A stretch of 64,000 nucleotides of DNA from Trichopria drosophilae (Eukaryota > Arthropoda > Insecta > Hymenoptera > Diapriidae). Position numbers and translations under genes: made by a program. Shown here piece by piece: positions 46,650 to 58,544 of the stretch. The notes under the pieces were generated by a model, which was given only the letters and a program-made list of their open reading frames with translations, had not been told where the DNA came from and made no database searches. Location of the stretch: positions 30,787,001 to 30,851,000 of the forward strand of contig CM059587.1 in NCBI GenBank assembly GCA_030407085.1, in the 5' to 3' direction. Numbering within the stretch: position 1 is the stretch's first letter; each line of letters begins with the position of its first letter.

Positions 46650-47440
46650 GTAACTACTCTATCGACGAGTAACTTCTCTAAAAATATTTCCTGCATCATT
46701 CTTATCGGGTACTTGGCATGAATGCCGTTATTCCTCTAAAGGTGATATTCCAAGGTCAAATCATATTGTAAACAATTTGTCCCTTTAAGTCATTTGTTTC
46801 TGGGAACAACATGAACATGGACGGGGAAGCAATATTTATAGCGAAAACAATAATACATCTTTTTAAATAGTAAATTTTAACAACTGAAGAAGTCCGAGAT
46901 GGAATTATGACTACCCGTATGACCGCCTGCACCAGTGTCGAATCATATTTAGTTGTAATATATGAATTATTGGCATATTAGTCAAGGACCTTAAATTATA
47001 TTTCACACAATATATCAGAAAAATGTGCAATTAAAGAAAAAACTGACGCGAACCTTTCCAGGATCGTAAACGCAGGTTACCATTATGTTCCCATCGTAAA
47101 CGTTGAACAATAGTAAACAGAAACCACTTACAAGAAATTAAAAAAGGCTGATTTCTTACTTATTTGTTTGCTTTGTTGTCCGTATCGAGGACAGCAAATC
47201 TGACGAAAATGAACGTTTCTCAGTCGATCGCCCTTTAATAAAGTAAATCTGCGAACGGCTGCAGGTTGTGTACACATGGGGTGCATGGACCGCGTAGGGT
47301 AGTGCGCAAAATCTGACATCATCGAGTTCTTTTGTATTTTTTCTTCTTTTTACGTGGGTGATGACCGAGCTTCAAATTAGAGGGGGTCGACTAAAACAAA
47401 CATATTCTACGTCTGGTAATTGTTGGAGGGGAGTCGATGT
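46650..47440. other. Intronic stretch, nothing recognised
   Basis: AT-rich apart from 47190-47300. No gene or repeat seen. Confidence 0.4.
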
Positions 47441-47475
47441 TAAAGTAACATGTACGCGATCGCGTTTCAACCCAG

Positions 47476-47620
47476 AATGAATTGTTTGTCCAAAGAACTT
47501 ATATTTCGTTATTTTGAATTTCATAATAACTCCACATTTTGCACGTACATCCCGACAGAATGGAGGACGAATTACGTCACAATTGAAAAGGTATACAAAG
47601 GTAAAATTAGCGGCGAGGCG
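47476..47620 (+). other. Exon-like segment with strong donor
   Basis: TTTCAACCCAG (AG at 47474-47475) precedes, and GCG|GTAAGTA at 47621 follows, the best stand-alone donor in this part of the window. One frame is open across the segment and includes YIPTEWRTNYVTIEKVYKGK. The acceptor tract is short. The peptide is not recognised. It could be an alternative or cryptic exon of the host gene, or chance. Confidence 0.25.
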
Positions 47621-47914
47621 GTAAGTACTTTCTAATTTACAATGAAAAACGGTGCCGTCTTCGTGCTAAAAGTAACACTTTAAATGAAGGGGAGTACGGA
47701 AGTAGGTAACGGTAAGAAAGAAAAACATCAGCCGTGAGCTACAGATATTTTTGGCCACTTCACAAAACTTGCGGACAAATTGCACGAAGTTTGCTTTACG
47801 ATCGTACCTTCCACCGAAGCCAAAGAGTTGTAAAATCATGACCGCTGATGGCTGGAAGTAACATCACGCGATTTCCAAGTAAATACTGGGCGATGTTAAG
47901 TTCTACATTCTTAC

Positions 47915-48079
47915 GTAAGGAAGCGAAGCGTAAAACGTGAGAACGCAAGAAAACCTAGCGGCAATTTCTTCCCTTAAGGTTATTTCGTCATTGGGGTCCA
48001 TGTGATACCGCACAAGTTCTCTGGCATATAATTTGACATTGAACGTTTTTCTGGAGTAATTTAATGTACGCGAAACCTC
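47915..48079 (-). CDS. Possible isolated coding exon, unknown product, minus strand
   Basis: On the minus strand GGCTCCCCTTACAG provides an acceptor and TAC|GTAAGA a donor (GT at 47914-47913). They enclose 165 bases, exactly 55 codons, with an open frame. The peptide has normal composition (for example SRKTFNVKLYARELVRYHM, then DPNDEITLREEIAAR). I do not recognise the family, and no partner exon with matching phase was found; the 143-codon AT-rich frame at 48475-48906 on the same strand is not convincing. It could be a nested gene, a relic or chance. Confidence 0.2.
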
Positions 48080-48099
48080 CTGTAAGGGGAGCCAACCTA

Positions 48100-51000
48100 G
48101 TATTGTAATCGAGAATCTGCGTACACTTGTATGGGGTAAGTTAAAGCAAATCTCAAATGTACCTTGGGATTCGGTTGCACCTTGTAATCGCAACTCTCAA
48201 TGGTTGTAAAAGTCGTGATTGTGTTATAACTGCCACATGTGAACAGGAATCAATTGGAAAAGAGAGTACGATAAAAAATGTCGGAAGAAGCATCCGTGGG
48301 GATTTATCGGAAAAAGTAGATTGCATCAGCTGTTGGTACTGAATAACTCAAATTATATCAAAGGGATACAAAGGACTGACACTGTGTAATCTATAATAAC
48401 TATCTGCAATGATGCTCAAGTTTCTCCTCCCTAATCCCAAAGCAATTATTAGTCGATCGTTACTAGATTTGCAATCATCTATCATTTGGAGAGTATTGTT
48501 CTGCAACTACCCTAAAATTCAGCAATCGAGAAATGTGAGAATTGTTTTCAAGTGCAGATGAAGCAGTCACGAGGGTTACAATGGACATAGAAATAGTCGC
48601 GTAAAATCGAGAGTACTTAGAAAATATAAACTGTATAACAAATTTTAAATATTCATATTTTTTTCTTGTTTTTTTTTTAATCGAAAAATGAAATATCGCC
48701 ACGCACAATGTGAAAACAATAGAAATCAGATTCGGTAAAAACAAAGCTGGTTGAAGATTGAGTTGAATGTTGTGATCCTCCGGGGAGTGGGTGAATGGCG
48801 AATTGTTCTTGCCTTCGTGAGTCGATTTCGTATTCTTTAGCATCAGTTGTTCAAAAAATCTCCAGTGAAGAACAAATAAAAACGACACCAGGCTCGACGA
48901 GAACATAAATACAGTCGTTAATTTTCATGTGGTGCAAAACGTGACGGTGGCGTGCGAGCGAGCCATCTAATTTAGCGCACGTGCCGAATGTGCCGAATTT
49001 GCATGGAATGGCACAGGAAAAAGAAGAATGGTGATAGACCTACTAGGGAGGGCATCGCGAACGAACAAAGGGTGAAACTATATAATGATTCTTGGAGGAA
49101 AGAGATGCAGAAATAAAAAGGAAATAAAGCGTACTCGGAAAGAATTAAAAAGATAAAAGAACATGGCGCAAACAATTAAAAAAGCAGGCGAGAGTAACAC
49201 AAAGAGATGGGAGATTGATTAGAAGGACGACGAAATTGATTTCCTAATGATTAGAACTGGCGGGCAGTGATTGAATTGAAATGAGGAAACATCAAACATA
49301 ACGGTACATATATGTAAGGGAACGGTCTCTGGAGATAGAAGAAAATGTATTCAAAGCTTTAAGTAATAATCAGATTACGACGTCTAACTTATGGGATTCC
49401 ATAAAATGTACCAGACCTAAAAGGGATAAGTTAATCTTAAAAGGGTAGGTCTTAGGCGCCTGCGGGGCGGTAGAAAAACAACGATCAACTGCGAATTATT
49501 GGCGAGTAATGACGATGGTGGCAGATACGAAGGTGACGATTATAATAATGGTGATAAAAATGGCAGTTGAAAGGGTATTTCTGGATTGGAATTCACCATC
49601 GACGAACAGAATGCGAAAGAACCTGCGACCACGAGCGACTCGCACTTCTTAGCATGTAACATTAGAATTTCACTTCCCCTTTTCGTTCAACTGAATTTGG
49701 TTATCCGCTTATTCTGTCCATTCCGGGTATACTTAATTTACGACATACAATACTTCTCTTAGTATAATATTGGAGTATATTTACGTCAGGTTCAATACAT
49801 GATAGAGGGAGGAAGGGAACAACTTTGAAAGCGGCTATTGTGGAGGATCAAATTTCATTTCGATTCAATATGTGTTGGAGTGAGCACCTGAAAAAGCATT
49901 TTGGCTAGCATTAAAGGAATCGTGTTACCGGGAAGTATATAATTGACAACGAGCCTTTGTTTACAATGTATCTGCAGATACCAAGATAAACAAATGTTTG
50001 TTTTTTGAAGCAGCGATGGTAGGAGAATGGGCAGTCCTAAGGACCGAAAACTGGCAGATCAGGTCCGAAATTGAAAGAAGCTACCGTAGGATTTCTAGAG
50101 AAATATCCGTGAGTTTTTTTGGCGAATCGGAAACAGTACAGCATGGCCGAAAAGAGGACCGGTTTCAAGGTGCTCCAGCACATAGCGCGACTCAGGTCGA
50201 TAGAGAGAAGGAGGTAGAGGAAAGGAAAGAAAAATTTCTCGCCTTGTGGGAATTCGTTTTGATGCGATAAAACGATCGGAAAGAAGAAATCGCCGATGGT
50301 TCGGTAGTCTTCGCCAAGACGCGCCGTGAATCTACAAGCGGAACGAAGCAATGAAGAAACGAAGGTGATTTGCGAACGCACAGTAGAAAAGGGAACCAAA
50401 AGAGAGAGATTAAAAAAATTATTATCGAAAAAGGACACGAGGACAAAGAAGTAGATCGAGCCGAGCCGTCGCAAGAAAGACAGAGTTAAATAAAGTTCGG
50501 TACTCGACGGATAAGGAGTGAGGCGGCGGAACGGCAAAAGAAATGGAGAACGAGATCGCCGACTATGCCTAAACCAACAAAAAAAACCTTAACTAGAGTT
50601 TATAAAAGCGAGCCTTTCTAAAATCCCTACGGTAAAGCTCAGTAGCGCGACCGTGCCGGACAGGCGAGGTTGGTTCCGTCTATTGAAAGGAGGTTGATGG
50701 CTCCCGTATACAGTTCAGAAACCCTATTGTGCGAGGGTGGATTCGATGGCGGAAAAACTCTCGGTAGAACGAATTCGGTGCAGGGGAAAAAAGACGTGTC
50801 ACTTTATATTTCAGGGCTCCCGTATTTCGCTTGTGGGAACCTGATCGCAGATGCGATACGAAAACGCGGATCTAAATAATTCTTCAAGGCTCCAGGAATT
50901 CCATGCGGACCGATTCTTTTCATTTTGGCTGACGAATCGATTTTTTCGCGTAGTTCGATCACTGTCCCTTTTTTTTTTTGAAATTCTATTAAAATTGGCC

Positions 51001-52215
51001 AAGCAACGTTCGGCTCGCTTACGATGGCTCCTTAAATTTTCTTCCATCGAAAAACTGCGATTTATGCAGTTAGCGGCTTGAAAAAACTGGTTTCTGTGCT
51101 CCAGGGCACAAGTGTTTTTGATCCATGCATTAAAACACGCAGACAACCTAATCGTTTGTGAATAAAACAAAAAAAATAAATATTTTTCGTTGCAAATTCC
51201 AGGGATCTTTGTTTTGATATGTTGCTGCTGGACGGGAAGCTCATAGAGTGGGATTCATGTAATTCTGATATATAGCAGGAATCGGGTGAAGAAGGGATTT
51301 GTCCAATCAGAAGTGACCAATGCGCTGCCCCTCTTTAGCCGTGGACGGTTCAGCCATCGTCGAATTTCATGTGCTTCATCTTTCTTACAATTTAATCAAA
51401 TGTTGTAGTATTAAAATTGCTCTATAGTTACTCACAGGATATAATTTAGTGAGTCCAGCATCCGAATTTAACGATATACCTTCATATTTCTTCCATAGTT
51501 TTGTTAAAAGCTTTGATAATACATAATGATTGCCTTTGGGTTAGAGGATGATACAAAACGATTGACCTTGGATAAGCTGCTATTCAGACCTAATATAAAA
51601 AAAATATAAAACTATATTGCGCAGACTATAAATCATTGAAAGAAGACTTGACAACTCTTTTCGATTTGAACCAATTAAAGGTTTTCCATCCATGAAGTAT
51701 AAACAAGGCTACATAATAATGTCATAATAACGGCATGTTTGTCAGGATTAAATTAATGATCACTCAATTGACGAGCGAATTGCCTAATACTAAAAGGGCA
51801 GTATTTCTTCGAGCGACTTGTAATTCTTGCGTCGTTAAACTTCACTCATTAGAGGTATTAAAGGTCTAATTCGGTGTCCGTTTTTCTTTCGACCCAATGG
51901 AAGTCGCCGAACGATGAAATTAGTGTCAGCTAAGGATCCGGAAAAAAATGTGAGAGTGGGAAGAAAGGTTTGAACCTAATGGCGAATATAACTGCGAGAA
52001 ACGAACGCGCATCGGACAAAAAGACCGGCGGATGCCCGATAAAAAATTAGCGTCCACCTACGTTTCTCCACGTACGTGATGTTACCAGTGTAGGGCGAGT
52101 CCAGTCTCGTTTTTTCCCTTCCTTCTCCGTACCGTGGCTTGGACATTCTATTCATCTCACTTTAGGTCGGTTCCATGGCCTTTTCTCCTCTTGCGAAGAA
52201 AAAAACGAGCCCACC
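48100..52215. other. Intronic stretch, no gene seen
   Basis: Includes a donor-like ATGGG|GTAAGTT at 48136 and a tandem GTGCCGAAT pair near 48981. Frames at 49998-50537 on both strands are shadows of one another in a purine-rich stretch. No repeat family found. Confidence 0.4.
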
Positions 52216-54350
52216 TCTGTTGCAGGTACAGAATTTCCGAGGATGAACCATCATCGACAGCTCGACGACTTAAATTGGATCTTGCGACACAGGAATCATA
52301 ATTTCGGCTGGTTCGATTTCAATAGTTTGACATGCCTCCGTGTCTTTCTCTGCTCATTAATAATGATGATGTTATTTTTTTTGTACCATTTATCCAAACG
52401 GGAGATACATCAACATCTTTATAATTATTGGCGTGTCATTTAGCATTAAAGAAATCTGTGGCATAAATTACATGACATTTGTGTGACATTTATTATATGT
52501 TACATGCCCATCAATATTTGGATGCAGTGCACAAAAATTCGACAGAACATTATTGCCATGCCTGATGATTTCTTCTTGTTGAACGGTGTTATTGAAAGTC
52601 ATGAATTTCGAAAGGGTGTACCTAACGAGGTGTTTCGTTATTCAGGGAAGGTTAGATGGCGTGAATTGTAGCGTACCTTTGTTGGTATAATACAATTCCG
52701 TTATTTTTTCTTGGCTAGTAAAGCTGGGCGCGCACTTGCTAATTTTTCGTGATCGTTTTTAAAGGCCGATGAATTAAACCACATAGCGGCGGGTCGAGCA
52801 ACTTCCTTCGAGGATTCTCCCTTACTCTTAAACTGACCAAATTAATGGTTCGTGATACTGCGGAGGAAAGGGATATAGATTCAGATGAGTGAGCGTACTC
52901 AGGGTACTTGTGGGTACACCATATCCCTTTGAAACTTGCCTCAAAATAGGCGACAGAAGTTTTCATACCGTAACTACTGGCGTGCCTACGTTAGTACCAG
53001 CCCTGGGATCAGTACTTAAAAAAAAACTAGAGGTTAAGGGGAACGTTGCGTGGAATAATATGATAGGTCCATATTGTTCAAACCAGTTTTCATGATTCAA
53101 AATAACATCTTCTACAATTAGAGTCAAGTTTAAAGTTTTAACCCAAAGGCAATGTCTATTTCTTGCCACAGAAAATGAAAAAGTTCAGAGATTTGCTCTG
53201 TCGACGTAAATGAGAGTAGATTTCAAACAATAGCGAACCCCTCAACATTGCCTATATTCAACGTTGTTTAGTTATCTCGTGGCTATTCAAACCCACTCAT
53301 CTATATTTTTCAGTTATTCCGTTCCTGCGTAAATTTAATTATTCTCCCTCTTCACTGAGATTTCCAATTGCATTTTTCTCCCTTATTTATTTCGCAAAAA
53401 TAACCGAGGCATTGTTTTTGACTCGCAGCTTTCTTTCTCGTAACGGAGTTTCCTTTCCCTCTGGTCCACGACTGCAGTCTTTCTTCTTTTGTATAAGCTT
53501 AATTTCTTCCGCCATTATCCAAGGCGAAGTTACGACATATAAGGGATATCGTGAATGAAAAAGTGCCAAATTACCGGTGGCGATCTCGCGAAAGAAACGA
53601 CAGGATGCGGACGTCACTTCAAAGGAGCGTCGCATGTTTTTCGGCATCTTTTGATTATTCACGTGATGAAAACGGAAGTGAACGATGCGCCAACGGAGAC
53701 AATGCTGACGAGAAAAGATCCATACCCTACGACTTGCAGAAAAGGTTTCGCGAACGCCGTCCACTGATGGTATCGTCCAGCTGATGCAAAAAGCAGCTGC
53801 CATAGGGACTGACTTATATTCTTGAACACTGCTTGGCGGTGCTATGCTTTTCTTCATCTGTTTGCATTTATGTCTCGGACCAACGTTTAAATTTCCTGAA
53901 ATACATTCGGAGGAACAAAACCCATATTGACTACAGATTACGAGCGCTTGTCTGATGATTTCACGTTGAGGGGATGGTTCCGTTAAATTGCGGTATTTTT
54001 GATTGAATCGCTATTATTCTTCCCCCTTTTGGTCACGTAATGAAATTTCATATCTCGCTTTTATAGTTGTATTCTTAATGGAATTTTTTTAATTAGATTT
54101 TAATTCCTGAATTTGTCAGAGATTATACTGGACATGGTAATCGAAAAGTTTTTTGGACCCAGTGAATTTGAGAATTCTAACGCCTTCATGTAACTTTAAT
54201 TAATGATTGTATCCGCTACTGATTTTCATAGTATGCTGTAAAAAAAAAGGCTTGTTATTATTACAAGAAATTAATTTGGCTTTGTTACTCATCGACGCCT
54301 CTGCTGCTTAAACCAACTGACGATTTAATCAATAATTCAGCATCACACTT
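52216..54350. other. Intronic stretch with one weak acceptor/donor fusion
   Basis: CCCACCTCTGTTGCAG|GTACAG at 52225/52226 has a fair tract but a poor donor. A minus frame of 156 codons (53857-53387) has no recognisable motif. Nothing else stands out. Confidence 0.35.
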
Positions 54351-54359
54351 TTTGAATCT

Positions 54360-54620
54360 CTCTCTCTTATCAGGATCCGCCTTGCATACACCCCATGCAT
54401 CGGCTGAGATATCAGCGTCCAATTTCGTCATCTCCGGTGGTTCCCTTCCTTGTCCATTTTTGTTTTGTTCTTTTTCCCACCCCGCCCCGTGTCGGTTAAT
54501 AAAATGAAGCTATTAGAAAACGACGCATTCGCCTGCGGGTGGACGCGGCACGTGCGCGGATGATTACCAACACCGACGCGACGTCACCAAACATTCATGG
54601 CGAACGGGGAATATTTGCTG
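54360..54620. other. GC-richer patch
   Basis: CpG-dense from about 54470 (GGACGCGGCACGTGCGCGG, CACCGACGCGACGTCACC). Contains an E-box-like CACGTG and a TGACGTCA-like GACGTCAC. Candidate regulatory island by composition only. Confidence 0.3.
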
Positions 54621-54624
54621 CAAT

Positions 54625-56380
54625 GAGTTTGACGAGATTTCTATTTAAAAATTGTGATAATTACAATAATTAAATTGGTTTATGCAGAACTTTAGATTTA
54701 ATACGTCATTTTTCTTGTTGTGATATTATATATGCACATACTACACTTTGACGAAAAAAGTTAGGCATGGCTGAAAACAAATACTCATAAAAAATGGTGT
54801 ACCAAAATAACATTTCTAAATTTCCTTTTCTACCAACCCATAACTATACATTGATTTGAAATGTTAATTCTTAGGATGATGACCTTAATGGAGTGATTCA
54901 CGAAAAAATGTCGAGTTTACAGAGTACACGGTGTTTGCGAAAGCGAGGATCGAAGCGCAATTCCATCGTTGGCAATATCGTAGGGAATCGGAACTGATAG
55001 AATCGGTCAACCCTTAAACGGCAAAGATCCCGATTGCTATCGGTCTGTACTTACCATTAATTAGGGAGGGAGACATTAGTCGTGATTAAAGGTCCGCCTC
55101 CGCGATTCTGGAATTATTTTGTAATTTGCATACCTACGTGGTGCCCTTCGTGAAAACTGTTAACATCGTCATTAGGTTTCTGGAAACGTAATTAATTCAC
55201 GTATACCAAAATGAACCATCATCGGAGTTATATCGAAGAAAATTGAGATCAAATAATGTTATTTCGATAGGACTAGTTATTAGGACACAAATATGCCACA
55301 GGTTATTGTAGAAGAAGAAAAAAAGAAACAACACTGAATAATAGGGTCTCTTGTATAAATATCTTGATAGAAAGCAGGCACTGGGGCTTGAATGCGCTTG
55401 GTTTAAATAATTTTCTTGACTTGGATGTCTTAAAAATAAAATATCTAAAAATGTCTCATGGTCATCTAACGCAAATAAAGAATATGCGAGACACAGAAGG
55501 AAGCCATCAGTTGTAGTAACTGATTTCGAAATATTTTATTCGCTTCAAGACTCTTTTTCACAAAAACACAAGTCCTTCAGAGATTGACGTTAAGACTTCA
55601 GCAATGTCAAAGTCACCGTGTTATTGATTTATCAGGGGTCGTCCTCCGATAGGTTTGCTGGATGGTTTGTTCGAAATATAGAGTTCACAGACAATACTTA
55701 TTCAGAATAGGTACCGATAAATGATAGAAAACTATTGGATTTGACCATTTTTTAAATTTTATTCCGATTCGACGATTTGCATCTTTCGGAATGCCCCAAA
55801 TTGTTAATTCGTACAAGCAGTAGTTGCAGATTAATAATAAGTAATCTAAGCTTCAGCCATGCACGCAATCACTGCATGTTGACATGGAAATTGATACTTA
55901 ATCCATCCGTTATTTTTGCACCAACCTTTTTCTAAAATTATGTGAGGATCTTTTAGCTGCCTTCATCGAATTCTCCATCAAGATAGATACTGTCACAATT
56001 GGACTCTGAAAACGTATAGCATGCTTTCTCATCGCACTCATGGAAATGAGTAATATTGATTATAGGCCTGCTAAAACCATACACTAGAAATGACAAAGTA
56101 ATGACGAACACTTTCTGGTTGAAATTTACAAAGTATACGTTCTACCAGTGGCAGTTTTTTATTTGCACAACGGACTAGCAATTAAACGGTATGGTCGGAT
56201 ATCAATCGATGCCATCGAAATGTCATTCGATAATACAAAATAAGGTTAATAATGTGTAATTACTCAGCGGAAATAAACGGCCGAAAGATCAGCTGGATAA
56301 AAACAAGATTACGGTAATGATTCTCAATTGAAAATATGTTTAAAAAAAAGGAAAAAGGGTTCGGTCACAATTTTTTTTAC
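54625..56380. other. Intronic stretch, nothing recognised
   Basis: Mixed AT-rich DNA. No frame above 60 codons is present in most of it, and no repeats were identified. Confidence 0.4.
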
Positions 56381-56385
56381 GATTC

Positions 56386-56860
56386 TTGTTTACACGGTTG
56401 GAACGATGGTTGCGCGTGCCAGGGTCCTGGCGCAACATGCAATTTCCTTTAACAATTTACAGCGCACATATTAGGAGAGTTGGCGACGTGCAACAGGAGT
56501 CGATAATCGTGCCGATCGTTCATCGATATACTACCCTGAAGCGGGGAGGACGACCGAGGGACGACTTTGCGTGCAGGTGCGTCTGCATATGCGCTAGGCA
56601 GATGTATCTCTTAGTCGGCCGGCACGTGCTGCGTAAAAGCAGCTGCCTTAAGGAGATATATAGAGACAGAGAAAGAGAGAGAAAAGATCTTCCTTGTTCC
56701 CAGAACGAGCAAGTAAATCTTACAACAGTTGCGACGTCCAGACTCGAGTCGTTTTTCTTCCTCCATCCTCGTGAAAACGTTTTTTTTTTCAAGGACGACC
56801 TAAAGAATGATTGGAATATTGCTAACCTGGATGGTGGTTTTATCAGTAGAAATTATTAGT
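56386..56860. other. GC-richer patch with 157-codon open frame, not recognised
   Basis: A plus frame is open from 56386 to 56859, but the peptide has an RDRERERKD stretch from a GAGA-rich microsatellite and no domain I know. A small hairpin near 56410 pairs GTTGCGC and GCCAGG with CCTGG and CGCAAC. Probably regulatory or neutral DNA. Confidence 0.25.
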
Positions 56861-57529
56861 AAGCCGTATGTATCGCATTTATTATTGGAATCATCAGCGG
56901 CCGTTGGTGCCTTCATTTGAAGCAGACCTGTGAATCGTTGCTCAATAGGGAAGGCTGTGAGATTCGAAAAAAGATGGTCTTAACCCGAAAAGGATTAGCT
57001 GAACTGGGTAAGAAACGAATGAAAACTCTACCAATTCTAGCTTGCGATAAGGGAATTAGTTCCGGATTGTGACCACGGGGCTTGTACACCCTACGCTGAG
57101 CTATGAAATCTTGTCACCGGTTTTGAAGCAAGATTCGAAGGGATGAACTAATCTGCACAATGTCATCCCAAGCTTCTAGTTCCTCCTATTCTTTGCCAAT
57201 GTATTCTTCTCATTATCCTGAAGCCAAATCTCACTTACGACCTTTCGCAAATGTCTCCTATCACAAAGCGTTCATATTGAATAGTCCGTCAGTGCCAGTA
57301 CCGTGACCGTGACAAATCATCAGTTTGAATTTGAGATGTCGAAATGGGACTCACTAACTACATTTTGGGTGATTATTCTTTATTTCTCATTATTCTCAAA
57401 AATAATTTTTGATGATGTAAGCTGCATGAAAAAATGTGTTACTTGACGGAGGCAGACATTAGCAATACTGGTGTCTTTATGTCATCATTGGGTAAGTTAT
57501 ATGACTAAAACATGCGAATTTTTAGTATA

Positions 57530-57783
57530 ACCTTATTGAGGCAAAAAAATTAAAACGCTCAGTGATTCCAGTATCGTCTGGGAGCTAACTTCTGGAAGCT
57601 AACCCTAACTCCTGGAAGTTCTTGCCCCTCCCACTCTTGCTCTTCCCTCTTCAGATATAGAGCCGTTAATTTTCCAAGATGAGGGGGTAAGCAAAAGACA
57701 CTACCGCAACTACGCGGATTAGTCCATCCACATTTTTTTATCAATAAGCTTACACGAAAATCTTCTAATGGAATAAGTGAACG
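57530..57783 (+). repeat. Dispersed repeat pair, copy 2 (partner 14697-14893)
   Basis: Same block order as copy 1 with an extra stretch of about 60 bases in the middle, which contains TAACTTCTGGAAGCTAAC and a second near-copy CTAACTCCTGGAAG. A strong donor-like GG|GTAAGTTAT at 57492 lies just upstream but has no acceptor partner. Confidence 0.6.
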
Positions 57784-57789
57784 GTTAAG

Positions 57790-58440
57790 ACGTGCATCTG
57801 CCACAAACTCATTGATGCCGCCACTAACATATCAACCGCGTCAATAGTCCAAATTACATTTTCCAATATAAAAACAATGCACTAGCCAACGATATTTTTG
57901 CTAGAAAGTGTTTCAATGCAGAGGTCATGTTTGTGTATCAGCACTTAGTGCTGGAATGAAGAATATGTGTTTAATGCGTGTTTTGTCATTGGTAATCTAC
58001 ATAATATGAAATCCGATTCTTAAAAGCAAACAATTTACATATAAATCTTAGTCACCCATAACATACTAAGTCCATCGACTTCTGCACCTGTGCATTAATC
58101 GTCTTTCATCCTCAGTCATCATAAACAGTGTGTATGTTCCTTGTTGTTCGACTTCGTTGGTTCGTTCCTGTCTGTCGTCGTGTTTTTTCGTCCCTTTTTC
58201 GAGTTTCGGCGAATGTTTCTGATTCCGCCCCTCATCGCAGACGTCCTTCACACCGTCCTGAACGAAAAGTTGAATCGACTACTTTCTTTAATTGTTTAGA
58301 TCATTGTAGGCTATATCAAAATATTATTGAATGTCAAATGGCGATGACCTAAAAATGGTGGCCATTTAAAAGTATTTTCGAAATATGAAATAAAAAATTT
58401 GGAATTGAAAAAAATGGTATAATTATAAAATATGTGTTTT
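57790..58440. other. Intronic stretch, nothing recognised
   Basis: A CT-rich block (58130-58260) gives opposing frames of 61 and 74 codons without motif. Confidence 0.4.
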
Positions 58441-58450
58441 AAATAAATGT

Positions 58451-58486
58451 AATAATTAATTTTCGTTTTTTTTGTTGCAGGTAAGT
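58451..58486 (+). promoter_or_regulatory. Recursive splice site (ratchet point) 3, junction 58480/58481
   Basis: A tract TTTTCGTTTTTTTTGTTGCAG is fused to GTAAGTT. A branch-point candidate (AATAATTAAT, 58451-58460) lies about 20-25 bases upstream; it is weaker than at the other two sites. It is on the plus strand, 17.2 kb after ratchet point 2. Confidence 0.75.
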
Positions 58487-58533
58487 TCCTAATTCAAAAC
58501 GGGCTTTATAATTGTGGCTGCTTCTTATGTAGG
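58481..58533 (+). other. Putative 53-nt RS-exon of ratchet point 3
   Basis: AGG|GTAATG at 58534 is a moderate second donor. The segment is GC-richer (ACGGGCTTTATAATTGTGGC) than the T-rich DNA on both sides. Confidence 0.35.
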
Positions 58534-58544
58534 GTAATGTATTT

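Noticed and set aside
48475..48906. 143-codon minus frame with hydrophobic segments
   Set aside because: Hydrophobicity follows from A/T-rich DNA; no receptor-type motif could be seen.
52205..52231. TTGCAG|GTACAG as a recursive site
   Set aside because: Tract is fair, but GTACAG is a poor donor and no good branch point lies upstream.
53387..53857. 156-codon minus frame
   Set aside because: Overlaps plus-strand shadow frames; no motif or splice context.
56405..56440. microRNA precursor
   Set aside because: The stem is too short and contains bulges; no flanking extension.
56386..56859. 157-codon plus frame
   Set aside because: Contains a GAGA microsatellite-derived RE-rich stretch and no domain.
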